Below, piece by piece: positions 6,657-13,404 of a stretch of 15,073 nucleotides of DNA. How positions within the stretch are numbered: position 1 is the first letter of the stretch; every line of letters begins with the position of its first letter. Location of the stretch: contig VBPQ01000029.1 in assembly GCA_005877185.1 (NCBI GenBank), positions 1-15,073 of the forward strand, read 5' to 3'. Made by a program: the position numbers and the translations under genes. The notes below the pieces were generated by a model that saw only the letters and a program-made list of their open reading frames with translations, was not told the DNA's origin and did not search any database. Source of the stretch: Nitrososphaerota archaeon. GTDB lineage: Archaea; Thermoproteota; Nitrososphaeria; Nitrososphaerales; Gagatemarchaeaceae.

Positions 6657-6669
6657 GGTATTTAAGCTG
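6657..6669 (-). promoter_or_regulatory. BRE/TATA promoter of the NHEJ cluster
   Basis: The minus strand reads CAGCTTAAATACC, centred about 35 bp before the Ku ATG, so transcription should start roughly 9 nt upstream of it. The element CAGCTTAAATAC is identical to that of the 58-aa gene at 9676. No other promoter-like element is evident in the 55-bp Ku-ligase gap, consistent with one transcript for all three genes. Confidence 0.65.
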
Positions 6670-6791
6670 GTTACAAGCTCAGAGTACGCAGATGGTTTCA
6701 TCGCGTCTTCTCCCTAAAGTCTGACGCGCCTTTGGGCGGTAGGAAGCGGAAAGCTGCAGCCGCAATCTGGTAGGAACACGAAGGCTAGTTG

Positions 6792-7883
6792 TCAGTCCTC
6801 ACGCCACTTGAAGAACCTGACCGCGAGCCCGAAGATTATCGCCGAGAGGACGAGGAGCACGCCCAGGTCGGTAAGCGCCGCCCCATAATTGCCGAAGGTC
6901 ATGACATTGTTCAGTCCGTCTATCACGTAGAAGAGAGGAAGCACGTGGGCGAAGCTCTGGAGGTACGCCGGCATCGTGCTCACCGGGAAGAAGGTTCCCG
7001 AGAGGAACATCATCGGGAAGGTGACGAGGTTCCCGACTACCGCCGACGACTCGACGCTCTTGGAGCCCGTGCCCACGAGCATCCCAAGAGAGACGAAGAG
7101 GAGGGGGCCCACCACGAGGAAGGGTATGATCCAGGGAGTCAGGCTGATGTGCGCCCCAAAGGCGAAGACCCCAACGAGTGTCATGAGCAGGAATGAAATA
7201 ATCGTAAGCACGATGTAGAAGAAAATCTTGGATACGAGCCATTCGGACTTTGTGAGCGGAGTGAGGGAGAGCTGCTTGAAGATCTTGTCTCTCTTATACT
7301 GAGAGCTGATGTTGACCAAGGCGAACATCGGACTGGTGAGCACCGAGAAGCCGACGAGCCCAGGCACGAGGAAGTCGATGTACTTGAGAGACTGAGACTT
7401 CACGTTCTGCGGCTCCACCCCGATTACCGACGATCCGCCTGCGCGCTTGAGGTTGAACTCATTCACGACGCCACGCGTGATTCCAGATACGATTGCGCTC
7501 GTCGTAGAAGCCGGGTTCCCGTAGACTGTAACGTTGACCGCCTTCCCCGAGATGAACGCGGACGAGAATCCAGACGGGATCACGATGCCGTCCGACGCCG
7601 AGTGCGAGAGGAGATAGCTGGTGAAATTCTGGGAGGTGTCGACGGCGCGGAGGCGGATTGTGTTCGTGCCGTTCAGCGCACTGACGAAACCATTGCTGAC
7701 CTGCGAACCATCCTGGTTCTGAAAGTAGACGCTGACCGGCTCCGAGCTCCCCCCCGAAAAAATCGCGCCGAATATGAGAATGAGGATTACAGGAAAGACG
7801 AGCGCGAAGAACGCCCCGATCCGGCTGCGAATGTAGCCCCTGCTGAAGACGCCGAAGTCCGCCACCACCCTCCTCGCATTCAT
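6792..7883 (-). CDS. ABC-2 type transporter permease
   Basis: This 363-aa membrane protein is the transmembrane half of an exporter. One hydrophobic helix near the N-terminus (about 22-44, AFFALVFPVILILIFGAIFS) is followed by a long polar, probably extracellular, domain of about 120 residues, and then five helices from about 170 to 355. This 1 + 5 arrangement with an external loop is typical of ABC-2 permeases. The segment FLSGTFFPVSTMP and the following helix match the family C-terminal region. It starts 3 bp after the ATPase gene ends, so the two form an operon and a complex. Cargo is unknown; drugs, lipids or polysaccharide are all seen in the family. Confidence 0.9.
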   Translation of the reverse strand: MNARRVVADFGVFSRGYIRSRIGAFFALVFPVILILIFGAIFSGGSSEPVSVYFQNQDGSQVSNGFVSALNGTNTIRLRAVDTSQNFTSYLLSHSASDGIVIPSGFSSAFISGKAVNVTVYGNPASTTSAIVSGITRGVVNEFNLKRAGGSSVIGVEPQNVKSQSLKYIDFLVPGLVGFSVLTSPMFALVNISSQYKRDKIFKQLSLTPLTKSEWLVSKIFFYIVLTIISFLLMTLVGVFAFGAHISLTPWIIPFLVVGPLLFVSLGMLVGTGSKSVESSAVVGNLVTFPMMFLSGTFFPVSTMPAYLQSFAHVLPLFYVIDGLNNVMTFGNYGAALTDLGVLLVLSAIIFGLAVRFFKWRED

Positions 7884-7886
7884 CGC

Positions 7887-8816
7887 TTACGCCTTCGCCT
7901 CCAGCTCTTCCATCGGTTCCCCCACTAGCCTCACGAAGATGTCTTCGAGACTATCTCTCTTCGTTCGCAGGTCATCCCATTCCAGACCGGACTCCTGTAT
8001 GGCTGCGACCGCGGCCATCACGTCCTCCTTCCGATGCAGGGACAAGCTGATCAGGTCCCTTCCGTCGAACTCCACCGGGAGACTCGCGTTCTTCTCCAGA
8101 TACTTCGCGAGTCGTTCACTCCCGTGCACCAGAAGACGCTCACCGGAAGAATGGTTGGTTATTATCTCAGCGGGCGTCCCCGAAGTGATTATCCTCCCCT
8201 TGTTCATGATTGCAACCCTGTCCGCGAGCTCCTCCGCCTCCTCCAGGTAATGTGTCGTGAGCAGCACGGTCCTGCCCTCTCTCTTCAGCCCTCTGATCAC
8301 CTCCCACACCGCCCGTCGCGCCTGCGGGTCCAGCCCGGTGGTGGGTTCATCGAGGAAGAGAAGTTGCGGGTCGTTCACGAGCGAGAGTGCGAGCCCCACC
8401 TTCTGTTTCTGACCGCCGGAGAGCCTCGTGAAGTACACCTCAGCCGAATCCTGGAGGAGGACTTTTGCGAGGATCCCTTCGACGTCGGCCTTGACGCCGA
8501 ACAAAGCGGCGTAGTACTTGACGGCCTCCCTCGGAGTGGGGTATTCGAAGAACTTGAATCCCTGAGGGATGACCCCGATTTTCTTGTGAAGAGCATAACC
8601 GTCCGCCCACGGGTCCGTTCCGAGCACTCGCGCGGTTCCAGCGTCCTGTTTCCTCAGACCCTCGAGAATCTCGATGGTGGTCGTCTTCCCCGCACCGTTA
8701 GGTCCCAGAAGTGAGAAGACCTCCCCCTCTCTTACCGCGAAGGAGATTCCGTCGACTGCCTGCAAGGCCCCGTACGCCTTCTTCAGGGAAGAAACCTCGA
8801 TGGCGGCTTCCGTCAA
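7887..8816 (-). CDS. ABC-2 type transporter ATP-binding protein
   Basis: All nucleotide-binding domain motifs are present (numbering from TTG 8816, 309 aa): Walker A GPNGAGKT at 38-45, Q-loop Gln85 in VIPQGF, signature LSGGQ at 132-136, Walker B LLFLDE at 152-157, D-loop GLD, and the H-loop histidine 189 in LLTTHYLEEAEELADR. The domain order and C-terminal extension are those of DrrA/CcmA-type exporters. A GTG at 8840 would add 8 residues, but it lies only about 10 bp from the TATA element, too close to be on the mRNA. TTG 8816 sits 35 bp from the TATA centre and has GGGAG 4 bases upstream, so I prefer it. It pairs with the permease downstream. Confidence 0.93.
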   Translation of the reverse strand: MTEAAIEVSSLKKAYGALQAVDGISFAVREGEVFSLLGPNGAGKTTTIEILEGLRKQDAGTARVLGTDPWADGYALHKKIGVIPQGFKFFEYPTPREAVKYYAALFGVKADVEGILAKVLLQDSAEVYFTRLSGGQKQKVGLALSLVNDPQLLFLDEPTTGLDPQARRAVWEVIRGLKREGRTVLLTTHYLEEAEELADRVAIMNKGRIITSGTPAEIITNHSSGERLLVHGSERLAKYLEKNASLPVEFDGRDLISLSLHRKEDVMAAVAAIQESGLEWDDLRTKRDSLEDIFVRLVGEPMEELEAKA

Positions 8817-8845
8817 TCTGCTCCCGTCCGACTCCCTCACCTGGA

Positions 8846-8857
8846 GGTTTTAAGCCA
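8846..8857 (-). promoter_or_regulatory. TATA element of the ABC exporter operon
   Basis: The minus strand reads TGGCTTAAAACC. Its position, 35 bp before TTG 8816, matches the spacing of the Ku promoter and argues against the GTG start at 8840. Confidence 0.6.
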
Positions 8858-8946
8858 AGCCAAGGTGCCCACTTCGTAGATAGCCTCGCCGGAGGTGGGC
8901 TATTGCGCCCTCCTCGCTATTCCTCACCTAAGTAGAAGCGATGCGC

Positions 8947-9334
8947 TTACCGTTTCTTTGATTTGCGTTTTCGTCCCGCTCGACGAGTGGGTTTCATTTG
9001 TTCCCAGAGAGCTATCACATTGCCCTCAGGGTCGGCGCCGATGAATGACCATCCCTGTCCGGGTACTTCCTGCTTCCCCATCACCTCGGTCCCGCCCGCC
9101 TTCTTGAATGTCTCGATGGCCGAATCGATTTCTTCGACTCCTATGAAGTTTCATCCTCTTGTACATCCCTCCCCCCACGCTCTTGCCTCTTGGACCGGTG
9201 GAGATCAGCCAGTAGTCGAACCCAGGCATCTTGGCCTTCTCGAACTTCCAACCGAAGACTGTCCTGTAGAAGGCGCTCAGGCTCTCGACCTCGTTTGCCG
9301 GAATCTCGAAGTGCACTACCGTCTTGGTGACCAT
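8947..9334 (-). pseudogene. VOC/glyoxalase-fold protein, broken by one extra base
   Basis: The first half from ATG 9334 reads KTVVHFEIPANEVESLSAFY, then FGWKFEKAKMPGFDYWLIST and GGGMYKRM, a clear vicinal-oxygen-chelate beta-alpha-beta module with its metal-site His8. At 9149-9151 a run AAA (minus strand) shifts the frame. Reading AA instead gives NFIGVEEIDSAIETFKKAGG, then PGQGWSFIGADPEGN and VIALWEQMK, the expected second module, with a Lys/Arg-rich tail ending at TAA 8947-8949. The restored protein would be 128 aa, the normal length for single-domain VOC proteins of the PhnB/glyoxalase-like type. Both halves look well preserved, so the break is recent or a sequencing or assembly error. Substrate unknown. 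Confidence 0.85.
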
Positions 9335-9356
9335 GAGCAGTCCGCTCCCCCGCTAC

Positions 9357-9367
9357 CTATTTAATCT
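9357..9367 (-). promoter_or_regulatory. TATA element of the VOC gene
   Basis: The minus strand reads AGATTAAATAG, centred 28 bp upstream of ATG 9334, implying a leaderless transcript. It shows the promoter is intact although the gene is frameshifted. Confidence 0.6.
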
Positions 9368-9463
9368 GAGCGCGGACTGACAGAGCCTCGAAAGGGCGAA
9401 TTTCGACGAACGCGGTTGACCTTTTCTGAACCCCCGTTTCGCACAAATCCTTTCCTCCCTCAA

Positions 9464-9495
9464 CCCGTAAGCCTGCGACTATCAGGGCCTACGGG
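9464..9495 (-). terminator. hairpin directly 3' of the 58-aa gene
   Basis: On the minus strand CCCGTAGGCC pairs with GGCTTACGGG. The single non-Watson-Crick position becomes G-U in that RNA, giving a 10-bp stem with a 12-nt loop. It begins 4 nt after the TAA of the 58-aa gene. No long U-run follows, so it may end transcription or only protect the mRNA 3' end. Confidence 0.5.
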
Positions 9496-9499
9496 GTGA

Positions 9500-9676
9500 T
9501 TACTTGCTGCCCGGCTTGCTACCTATCTCAACGAGTTGGAGATTGGCCTGGTACCGCTTTCCGTGGATCTCCAGCTTGGCCGAAGCGTAGAATCCGCGAG
9601 AGCCGGTTGAGAAGGTTTTCTCACTGAGGCCGATTTCGCCCAGCTTATTCGTACCATCGTAGATTTCAGCGCGCAT
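9500..9676 (-). CDS. 58-aa conserved-looking small protein, leaderless
   Basis: ATG 9674-9676 to TAA 9500-9502 encodes MRAEIYDGTNKLGEIGLSEK, then TFSTGSRGFYASAKLEIHGK and RYQANLQLVEIGSKPGSK. I do not recognise a named family. The alternating hydrophobic pattern (AEIYDG, LGEIGL, GFYASAKLEI, RYQANLQLVEI) predicts a small all-beta domain of four or five strands, soluble, without signal or membrane segment. Evidence that it is a gene: a perfect TATA element 27 bp upstream of the ATG, identical in 12 bases to that of Ku, codons rich in G/C at the third position, and a 10-bp hairpin right after the stop. It has its own transcript between the VOC and MFS genes. No function can be assigned. Confidence 0.75.
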   Translation of the reverse strand: MRAEIYDGTNKLGEIGLSEKTFSTGSRGFYASAKLEIHGKRYQANLQLVEIGSKPGSK

Positions 9677-9697
9677 GATTCATCGGGTCAAGCTCGC

Positions 9698-9710
9698 CGT
9701 ATTTAAGCTG
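9698..9710 (-). promoter_or_regulatory. BRE/TATA promoter of the 58-aa gene
   Basis: The minus strand reads CAGCTTAAATACG, centred 27 bp upstream of ATG 9676, which predicts an mRNA starting at the ATG itself. Confidence 0.7.
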
Positions 9711-9895
9711 GGAAGATTCGCCGAGCCATCATGACTTCCAGTTCTCGGTTTGGAGATTTTTTGGGAAATTCGGTTAACCGCCCTTCTCTGAATTCCCTCA
9801 GTACCTCTCAAGTCCCGACTTTCTTCCGCGTAAAGTGAATCCTGCATGACCCGTCTAGCCGAAGGCTCGGGCCCGGCCCCACCCAAATCTACGCT

Positions 9896-11539
9896 TCAAG
9901 GGCCGTCCGGTCGGGAGACTTGGCTGGTTTGAGGGGTGGGCGGCCTTCTGTCTTTCCCCTTGATCAAGAGACCCGCCACGAAGACAGCGACGCTCGCCCC
10001 CAGCAAGACAAGAAAGAGAATCAGAATGGATTGTGAGAACGCTTCCCTGAGGGGCGGAATGAAAGCCGCAAGGGGCGGGTTTGCTGCCAGCAGCCTGTCG
10101 AGTGCTGCAGGCGAGGCCAGAATCTGCCCGACGAGATTGGGATCGCTCAGCGCCGCCCTGCTGCTGGGCGGGATGCCGGCAAGCGCGCTTGAGAGTTGAG
10201 TGGTGAACCTACTCGCTTGAATCGCTCCGAGAGTCGCTACGCCTATGGCTCCACCCAAGTTCAACGTGAAAGCCGCAAGCGCGGAGGCGACCCCGATCTC
10301 ATTCCTCTGTACCGAGTTCTGGAATGCGACTATCGTGGCCGGGATCATCAAGCCGCTCCCCACGCCTATCGGGATAGACAGCTCCATCAGCCGAATGAGG
10401 GAGGAGGAGGAGTTGATTGATTGCAAAGCCACCAGTCCTCCCACCAGGACTCCGGCCCCGACGAGTACGGTGTTCCTGTAACCCATCCTCGAGAGAGCCA
10501 AGCCACCTAAGAGAATCCCTAGGGTCGTTGGGAGTGCAAACGCGTACACGACGTTCCTTACGTCCGAGACACTCCCACCTAGCACCGCTTGTGCATAGAG
10601 CGGAATGTAGGCGATCAGTCCAAAGAGGACCATCGCCCGCAGTATGTTGACTCCGGTCGCGGCTGAAACCGTCCTTTTCCTGAAAAGACGGAGGGGGAGT
10701 ACCGGCTCTCTCGCCCGTCTTTCGACCGCAACGAAAATCAAGAGAACGGCACCGCTGCCGGCGAATAGAGCTGCCTCCTCCCAGGAGACCCAGTCGAACG
10801 TCGAGCCTCCCAAGAACAGACCCATCATGAACAGAGCAAGAAACCCAGCGAGGGCCGAAGCACCGACCCAATCGCTAAAGGCGCTGGCTCCCTCGTTTCG
10901 CGACTCTCGTAACGTCAGGTAGATGATAAGGAAGGAGATAACGCCTAACGGGAGATTTATGTAAAATATCCACCTCCAGTTAATCGCCTCCGTCAGGTAT
11001 GAGCCTGCGGCGGGGGCTACCGCAAATGCGATTCCATTGACGGAGAAGAGGAGCCCTTGAACCCGCCCCCTCTTCTCAGGAGGGAACAGGTCTCCCGCAA
11101 TGGCAATCGTAGCCGGAACGAACGCGCCAAAACCGATGCCCTGGACTGCCCTGAAGACGATAAGTTCGTAGATGTTCTGCGAAGCACCGGAGAGTGTCGA
11201 ACCAATCATGAATACGATGAGCCCCAGCAGGAAGAGTTTCTTTCGTCCGTAAAGGTCGGAGAGTTTCCCGAAAATCGGAATGACGATGGTCTGCACTATC
11301 ACGAAGGAACTGAACACCCACGCGTAGAGACTCAGGCCGCCCAGATCGGAGATTATGGTTGGGCCTGCGGTAGCCACGATTGTCACGTCCATGAAACCCA
11401 GGAGCAATCCAGTGAGCAGCCCCCCTAGTACTAGGGCCACCGTCCTTCTTCGCGGTACGGGCCCTGCCTGGGGTCCCAACTGGGAACCCAATCCGGACAT
11501 TTCGGTCGGTCGATTTACCTCAGTCCTGCTCCTAGACAA
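9896..11539 (-). CDS. MFS multidrug exporter, DHA2 (14-helix, EmrB/QacA) family
   Basis: The 547-aa protein has the DHA2 layout of 14 hydrophobic helices. The first helix carries the family motif LGFMDVTIVATAGPTI (Asp51). The TM2-TM3 loop is motif A, GKLSDLYGRKK (91-101). TM4 has the motif B arginine in FRAVQGIGFG (Arg130). TM5 has a motif C-like stretch NGIAFAVAPAAGSYL marking a proton antiporter. Expected role: proton-driven efflux of drugs or other hydrophobic compounds across the cytoplasmic membrane. The frame opens at TTG 11539, with GGAGG 12 bases upstream; ATG 11500 is an alternative, and the first 30 residues are a polar cytoplasmic tail. It follows a possible 45-aa ORF by 18 bp and probably shares its promoter and palindromic operator. 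Confidence 0.93.
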   Translation of the reverse strand: MSRSRTEVNRPTEMSGLGSQLGPQAGPVPRRRTVALVLGGLLTGLLLGFMDVTIVATAGPTIISDLGGLSLYAWVFSSFVIVQTIVIPIFGKLSDLYGRKKLFLLGLIVFMIGSTLSGASQNIYELIVFRAVQGIGFGAFVPATIAIAGDLFPPEKRGRVQGLLFSVNGIAFAVAPAAGSYLTEAINWRWIFYINLPLGVISFLIIYLTLRESRNEGASAFSDWVGASALAGFLALFMMGLFLGGSTFDWVSWEEAALFAGSGAVLLIFVAVERRAREPVLPLRLFRKRTVSAATGVNILRAMVLFGLIAYIPLYAQAVLGGSVSDVRNVVYAFALPTTLGILLGGLALSRMGYRNTVLVGAGVLVGGLVALQSINSSSSLIRLMELSIPIGVGSGLMIPATIVAFQNSVQRNEIGVASALAAFTLNLGGAIGVATLGAIQASRFTTQLSSALAGIPPSSRAALSDPNLVGQILASPAALDRLLAANPPLAAFIPPLREAFSQSILILFLVLLGASVAVFVAGLLIKGKDRRPPTPQTSQVSRPDGP

Positions 11540-11557
11540 ATTTCGCGATTGCCTCCG

Positions 11558-11695
11558 TCAGACGGCCCTCCTCCTTAAGATAGCCGCGAGCCGGTTCTGG
11601 AGTCGCGAGATGGAATCGTGGTCCTCTTCGGTGTTCGGCAAACGAAGAGCTGGACTCAACCTCCTCTCCTCCCTTCCAGGTTCGTTCTTGTCCAC
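11558..11695 (-). CDS. possible 45-aa leader protein upstream of the MFS exporter
   Basis: GTG 11695 to TGA 11558-11560 encodes a charged 45-residue peptide starting VDKNEPGREERRL and ending in a likely amphipathic helix, EEDHDSISRLQNRLAAILRR. No family is recognised. In support: the GTG lies 26-27 bp from a TATA box, as expected for a leaderless gene; third codon positions are G/C rich; and a strong AAGGAGGAGG ribosome-binding sequence sits at its end, just before the exporter. It could equally be an untranslated leader containing a chance frame. If real, reinitiation or coupling with the exporter is likely. Confidence 0.4.
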   Translation of the reverse strand: MDKNEPGREERRLSPALRLPNTEEDHDSISRLQNRLAAILRRRAV

Positions 11696-11708
11696 GCGGC
11701 GGCTATGA

Positions 11709-11725
11709 TTTGTACAGTGTATAAA
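11709..11725 (-). promoter_or_regulatory. 17-bp palindromic operator enclosing the TATA box of the MFS unit
   Basis: The plus strand reads TTTGTACAGTGTATAAA: two 8-base arms around a central G, with one mismatched pair. The right arm read on the minus strand is TTTATACA, the TATA box positioned 26-27 bp before GTG 11695. A repressor dimer bound here would directly block TATA-binding protein. No obvious repressor gene lies in the window. Confidence 0.5.
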
Positions 11726-11871
11726 CGGGTAAGAGTGGGAGCATAGTTGCAAAGAGCTTCAAGCGATAGGTCGATCGACAGGATTTGTCCAGTGCGCAAG
11801 GGTTCATTGCACCTCCGCAGCGAGCCACTAGACTGTGCTGTCTTGAATTCTCGATTTGTGAAGATTCAAGA

Positions 11872-12483
11872 ATGCTGGCTGAAGGTCAGCCGGCGAGGAC
11901 GACTCTTTCCGTGCTGAAAAGATGCGCCTGGGCCAGAGACCCCCTGATGGTCGACTATCACGACAGGGAATGGGGAGTTCCCCTGCACGATGACAGGAGG
12001 TTGTTCGAGCTGCTGACGCTGGAGGGGGCGCAGGCCGGGCTGTCATGGTCAACCATCTTGGGAAGGAGGGAGAACTATCGGGGGGCGCTCGATGATTTCG
12101 ACCCCGAGAAGATAGCGAGGTACACAGAAGGTGATGTCGGGCGCCTGATGGGAGACGAAGGGATCGTCAGGAACAGGCTGAAAATTCTATCGGTCATCAA
12201 TAACGCGAAGCGATTCTTGGAGGTCCAGAAGGACGGCTCTTTCGATAAATACGTCTGGAGTTTCGTGGACTACACGCCGATAGTGAACAGATTCAGGGAG
12301 CTGCGAAGCATACCCTCGAGCACTCCTGCCTCCGACAGAATGAGTAGGGACATGAAGAAGAGAGGCTTCAGTTTCATCGGGTCAACCATCTGTTACGCGT
12401 TCATGCAGGCGGCTGGGCTGGTCGATGACCACACGGTTGACTGCTTCAGGCATGGAATGGGCCGGAAGAAGAAACGTGGCTGA
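11872..12483 (+). CDS. tag: DNA-3-methyladenine glycosylase I
   Basis: It excises 3-methyladenine from alkylated DNA as the first step of base excision repair. With ATG 11872 the product is 203 aa, close to the usual 185-195. It has every Tag landmark: the zinc ligands Cys18 (RCAWA), His30 (YHDREWG), His187 and Cys191 (DHTVDC), and the base-pocket residues Glu51 and Trp59 in LTLEGAQAGLSW. The helix-hairpin-helix region lies around GDEGIVRNRLKI. The frame is open upstream to a TTG at 11785, but those 29 residues are unconserved and ATG 11872 gives the expected N-terminus. No clear TATA element is seen. The gene begins a plus-strand run with the small membrane protein and the methyltransferase, though gaps and promoter hints suggest separate control. 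Confidence 0.93.
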   Translation: MLAEGQPARTTLSVLKRCAWARDPLMVDYHDREWGVPLHDDRRLFELLTLEGAQAGLSWSTILGRRENYRGALDDFDPEKIARYTEGDVGRLMGDEGIVRNRLKILSVINNAKRFLEVQKDGSFDKYVWSFVDYTPIVNRFRELRSIPSSTPASDRMSRDMKKRGFSFIGSTICYAFMQAAGLVDDHTVDCFRHGMGRKKKRG

Positions 12484-12539
12484 GGGTTCTGCCCGACGGA
12501 TTCCTTATCTAAGCTGCTTCCAAAAATGCGACGCTCAAC

Positions 12540-12710
12540 TTGACACCCAGGCAGACGCTGTACCTGGCGCTGCCGCTGGTCGCCCTCGTCGTGCTGGTGC
12601 TGACATACCTTCGATTGTTCTCGTCACCCGTCGTGATTGCCATCCTGGTGGTGCTCTACGTGGCGGTCAGCCTGAGGAACCGCAGGAAGTTCGCCAGGCA
12701 AGGGAAATGA
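12540..12710 (+). CDS. 56-aa small membrane protein, two predicted helices
   Basis: TTG 12540 to TGA 12708-12710 encodes a peptide with two hydrophobic stretches, LALPLVALVVLVLTYL and VVIAILVVLYVAVSL, separated by RLFSS and followed by a basic tail RNRRKFARQGK. The pattern predicts a helical hairpin with both ends in the cytoplasm. An in-frame TAA at 12510 bounds it upstream, and no ATG is available in frame. A TATA-like TTATCTAA at 12504-12511 is centred about 32 bp before the TTG. It stops 30 bp before the methyltransferase start, so the two are probably one unit. No family is recognised. Hydrophobic codon bias toward CTG/GTC/GTG supports real coding. Confidence 0.6.
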   Translation: MTPRQTLYLALPLVALVVLVLTYLRLFSSPVVIAILVVLYVAVSLRNRRKFARQGK

Positions 12711-12740
12711 GGGGACGACAGAGACTTCCGCTGATATGAC

Positions 12741-13211
12741 GTGAGAACCACAGAACCGTTCGTTCCCATCCCGGAGGACGTCATCCCACAGATGCTCTCA
12801 TTGGCCTCGTTGAAGCCGAACGAGAGGCTCGTCGACCTGGGTTCGGGAGACGGGAGGATTGTGATTGCGGCGGCGAAGCTGTTCGGGGTTAGCGCCGTGG
12901 GCGTGGACGTCCGCGGGGCCCTGGTGAAGGCGTGCCGGAGAAGGGTGCGCGAGATGGGCCTCTCGGGACGGGTGAAGGTCCTGCGCCGCAACTTCAGAGA
13001 CGTCAGTCTAAGGAAGGCTGACGTTTTAGCTCTCTATCTTTCGAGTTACACCCTCGGGCTGCTGGCGCCCAAGTTCACGAGGGAGCTCAGGAGGGGGAGC
13101 AGGGTAGTCACCTTCGATTTCCCGATCTTCGGGTGGAGGTCCGCCCGTGAGGTGTCCTTCACCCCGAAGGGGTGGAAGAAGGCGCATCCGATCTACCTGT
13201 ACCTAGTTTAG
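12741..13211 (+). CDS. small class I SAM-dependent methyltransferase, FAM173/ATPSCKMT lysine methyltransferase-like
   Basis: The 156-aa protein opens with FVPIPEDVIPQMLSLASLK, then motif I VDLGSGDGRIVIAAA (31-45), the acidic residue after strand 2 in AVGVDV (Asp56), and a strand 4 region ADVLALYLSS (93-102). It ends with RVVTFDFPIFGW and a final strand HPIYLYLV. The compact seven-strand fold, the PTP-like opening (VPIP) and the S-G-D-G motif resemble archaeal and bacterial relatives of FAM173 protein-lysine methyltransferases, which in eukaryotes modify mitochondrial membrane-associated proteins. The substrate here is unknown; pairing with a tiny membrane protein upstream makes a membrane-bound target conceivable (inference). 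The GTG at 12741 is the only start that retains the conserved opening. Confidence 0.8.
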   Translation: MRTTEPFVPIPEDVIPQMLSLASLKPNERLVDLGSGDGRIVIAAAKLFGVSAVGVDVRGALVKACRRRVREMGLSGRVKVLRRNFRDVSLRKADVLALYLSSYTLGLLAPKFTRELRRGSRVVTFDFPIFGWRSAREVSFTPKGWKKAHPIYLYLV

Positions 13212-13371
13212 CCCGGCGACGGCCTCTAGCCTCAGCTACTCGGCATCGCCCGTCACTGATTCCAGGCCCCGCTACCAGTCCGTCTGTGAACTCGAATGCT
13301 CGACTGGGGGGCCATTCATTGCCTCTAAAGACCCGGTGAATGATACCAAGGCAGTCCAGGGCGTCGAAGAA

Positions 13372-13393
13372 GGATGCGGCTATTACCGCATCC
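13372..13393 (-). terminator. 8-bp perfect hairpin downstream of the aminotransferase gene
   Basis: GGATGCGG pairs with CCGCATCC around a 6-nt loop (CTATTA on the plus strand). On the minus strand it begins 12 nt after the aminotransferase stop and is followed by TTCTTC. It could serve as a terminator between the converging aminotransferase and methyltransferase genes. The remaining convergent gap (13212-13371) shows no convincing gene. Confidence 0.45.
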
Positions 13394-13404
13394 ATTCATG
13401 AAGT

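Noticed and set aside
8034..8714. Plus-strand open frame of 226 codons opposite the ABC ATPase.
   Set aside because: The minus strand has all ABC motifs; the plus translation has no domain and an unnatural composition.
9680..9886. Minus-strand open frame of 68 codons just downstream of the MFS gene.
   Set aside because: Its 3' end overlaps the promoter of the 58-aa gene, the composition is random-looking, and there is no promoter of its own. The 10-bp palindrome CGGTTAACCG at 9771-9780 inside it has no clear role.
13255..13330. A possible tRNA from a GAACTCGAAT stretch.
   Set aside because: No acceptor stem or anticodon arm can be drawn, and the T-loop consensus GTTCRANNC is not met.
13159..13395. 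Minus-strand open frame of 78 codons between the methyltransferase and aminotransferase genes.
   Set aside because: It overlaps the methyltransferase 3' end and the hairpin at 13372, and the translation shows no conserved pattern.
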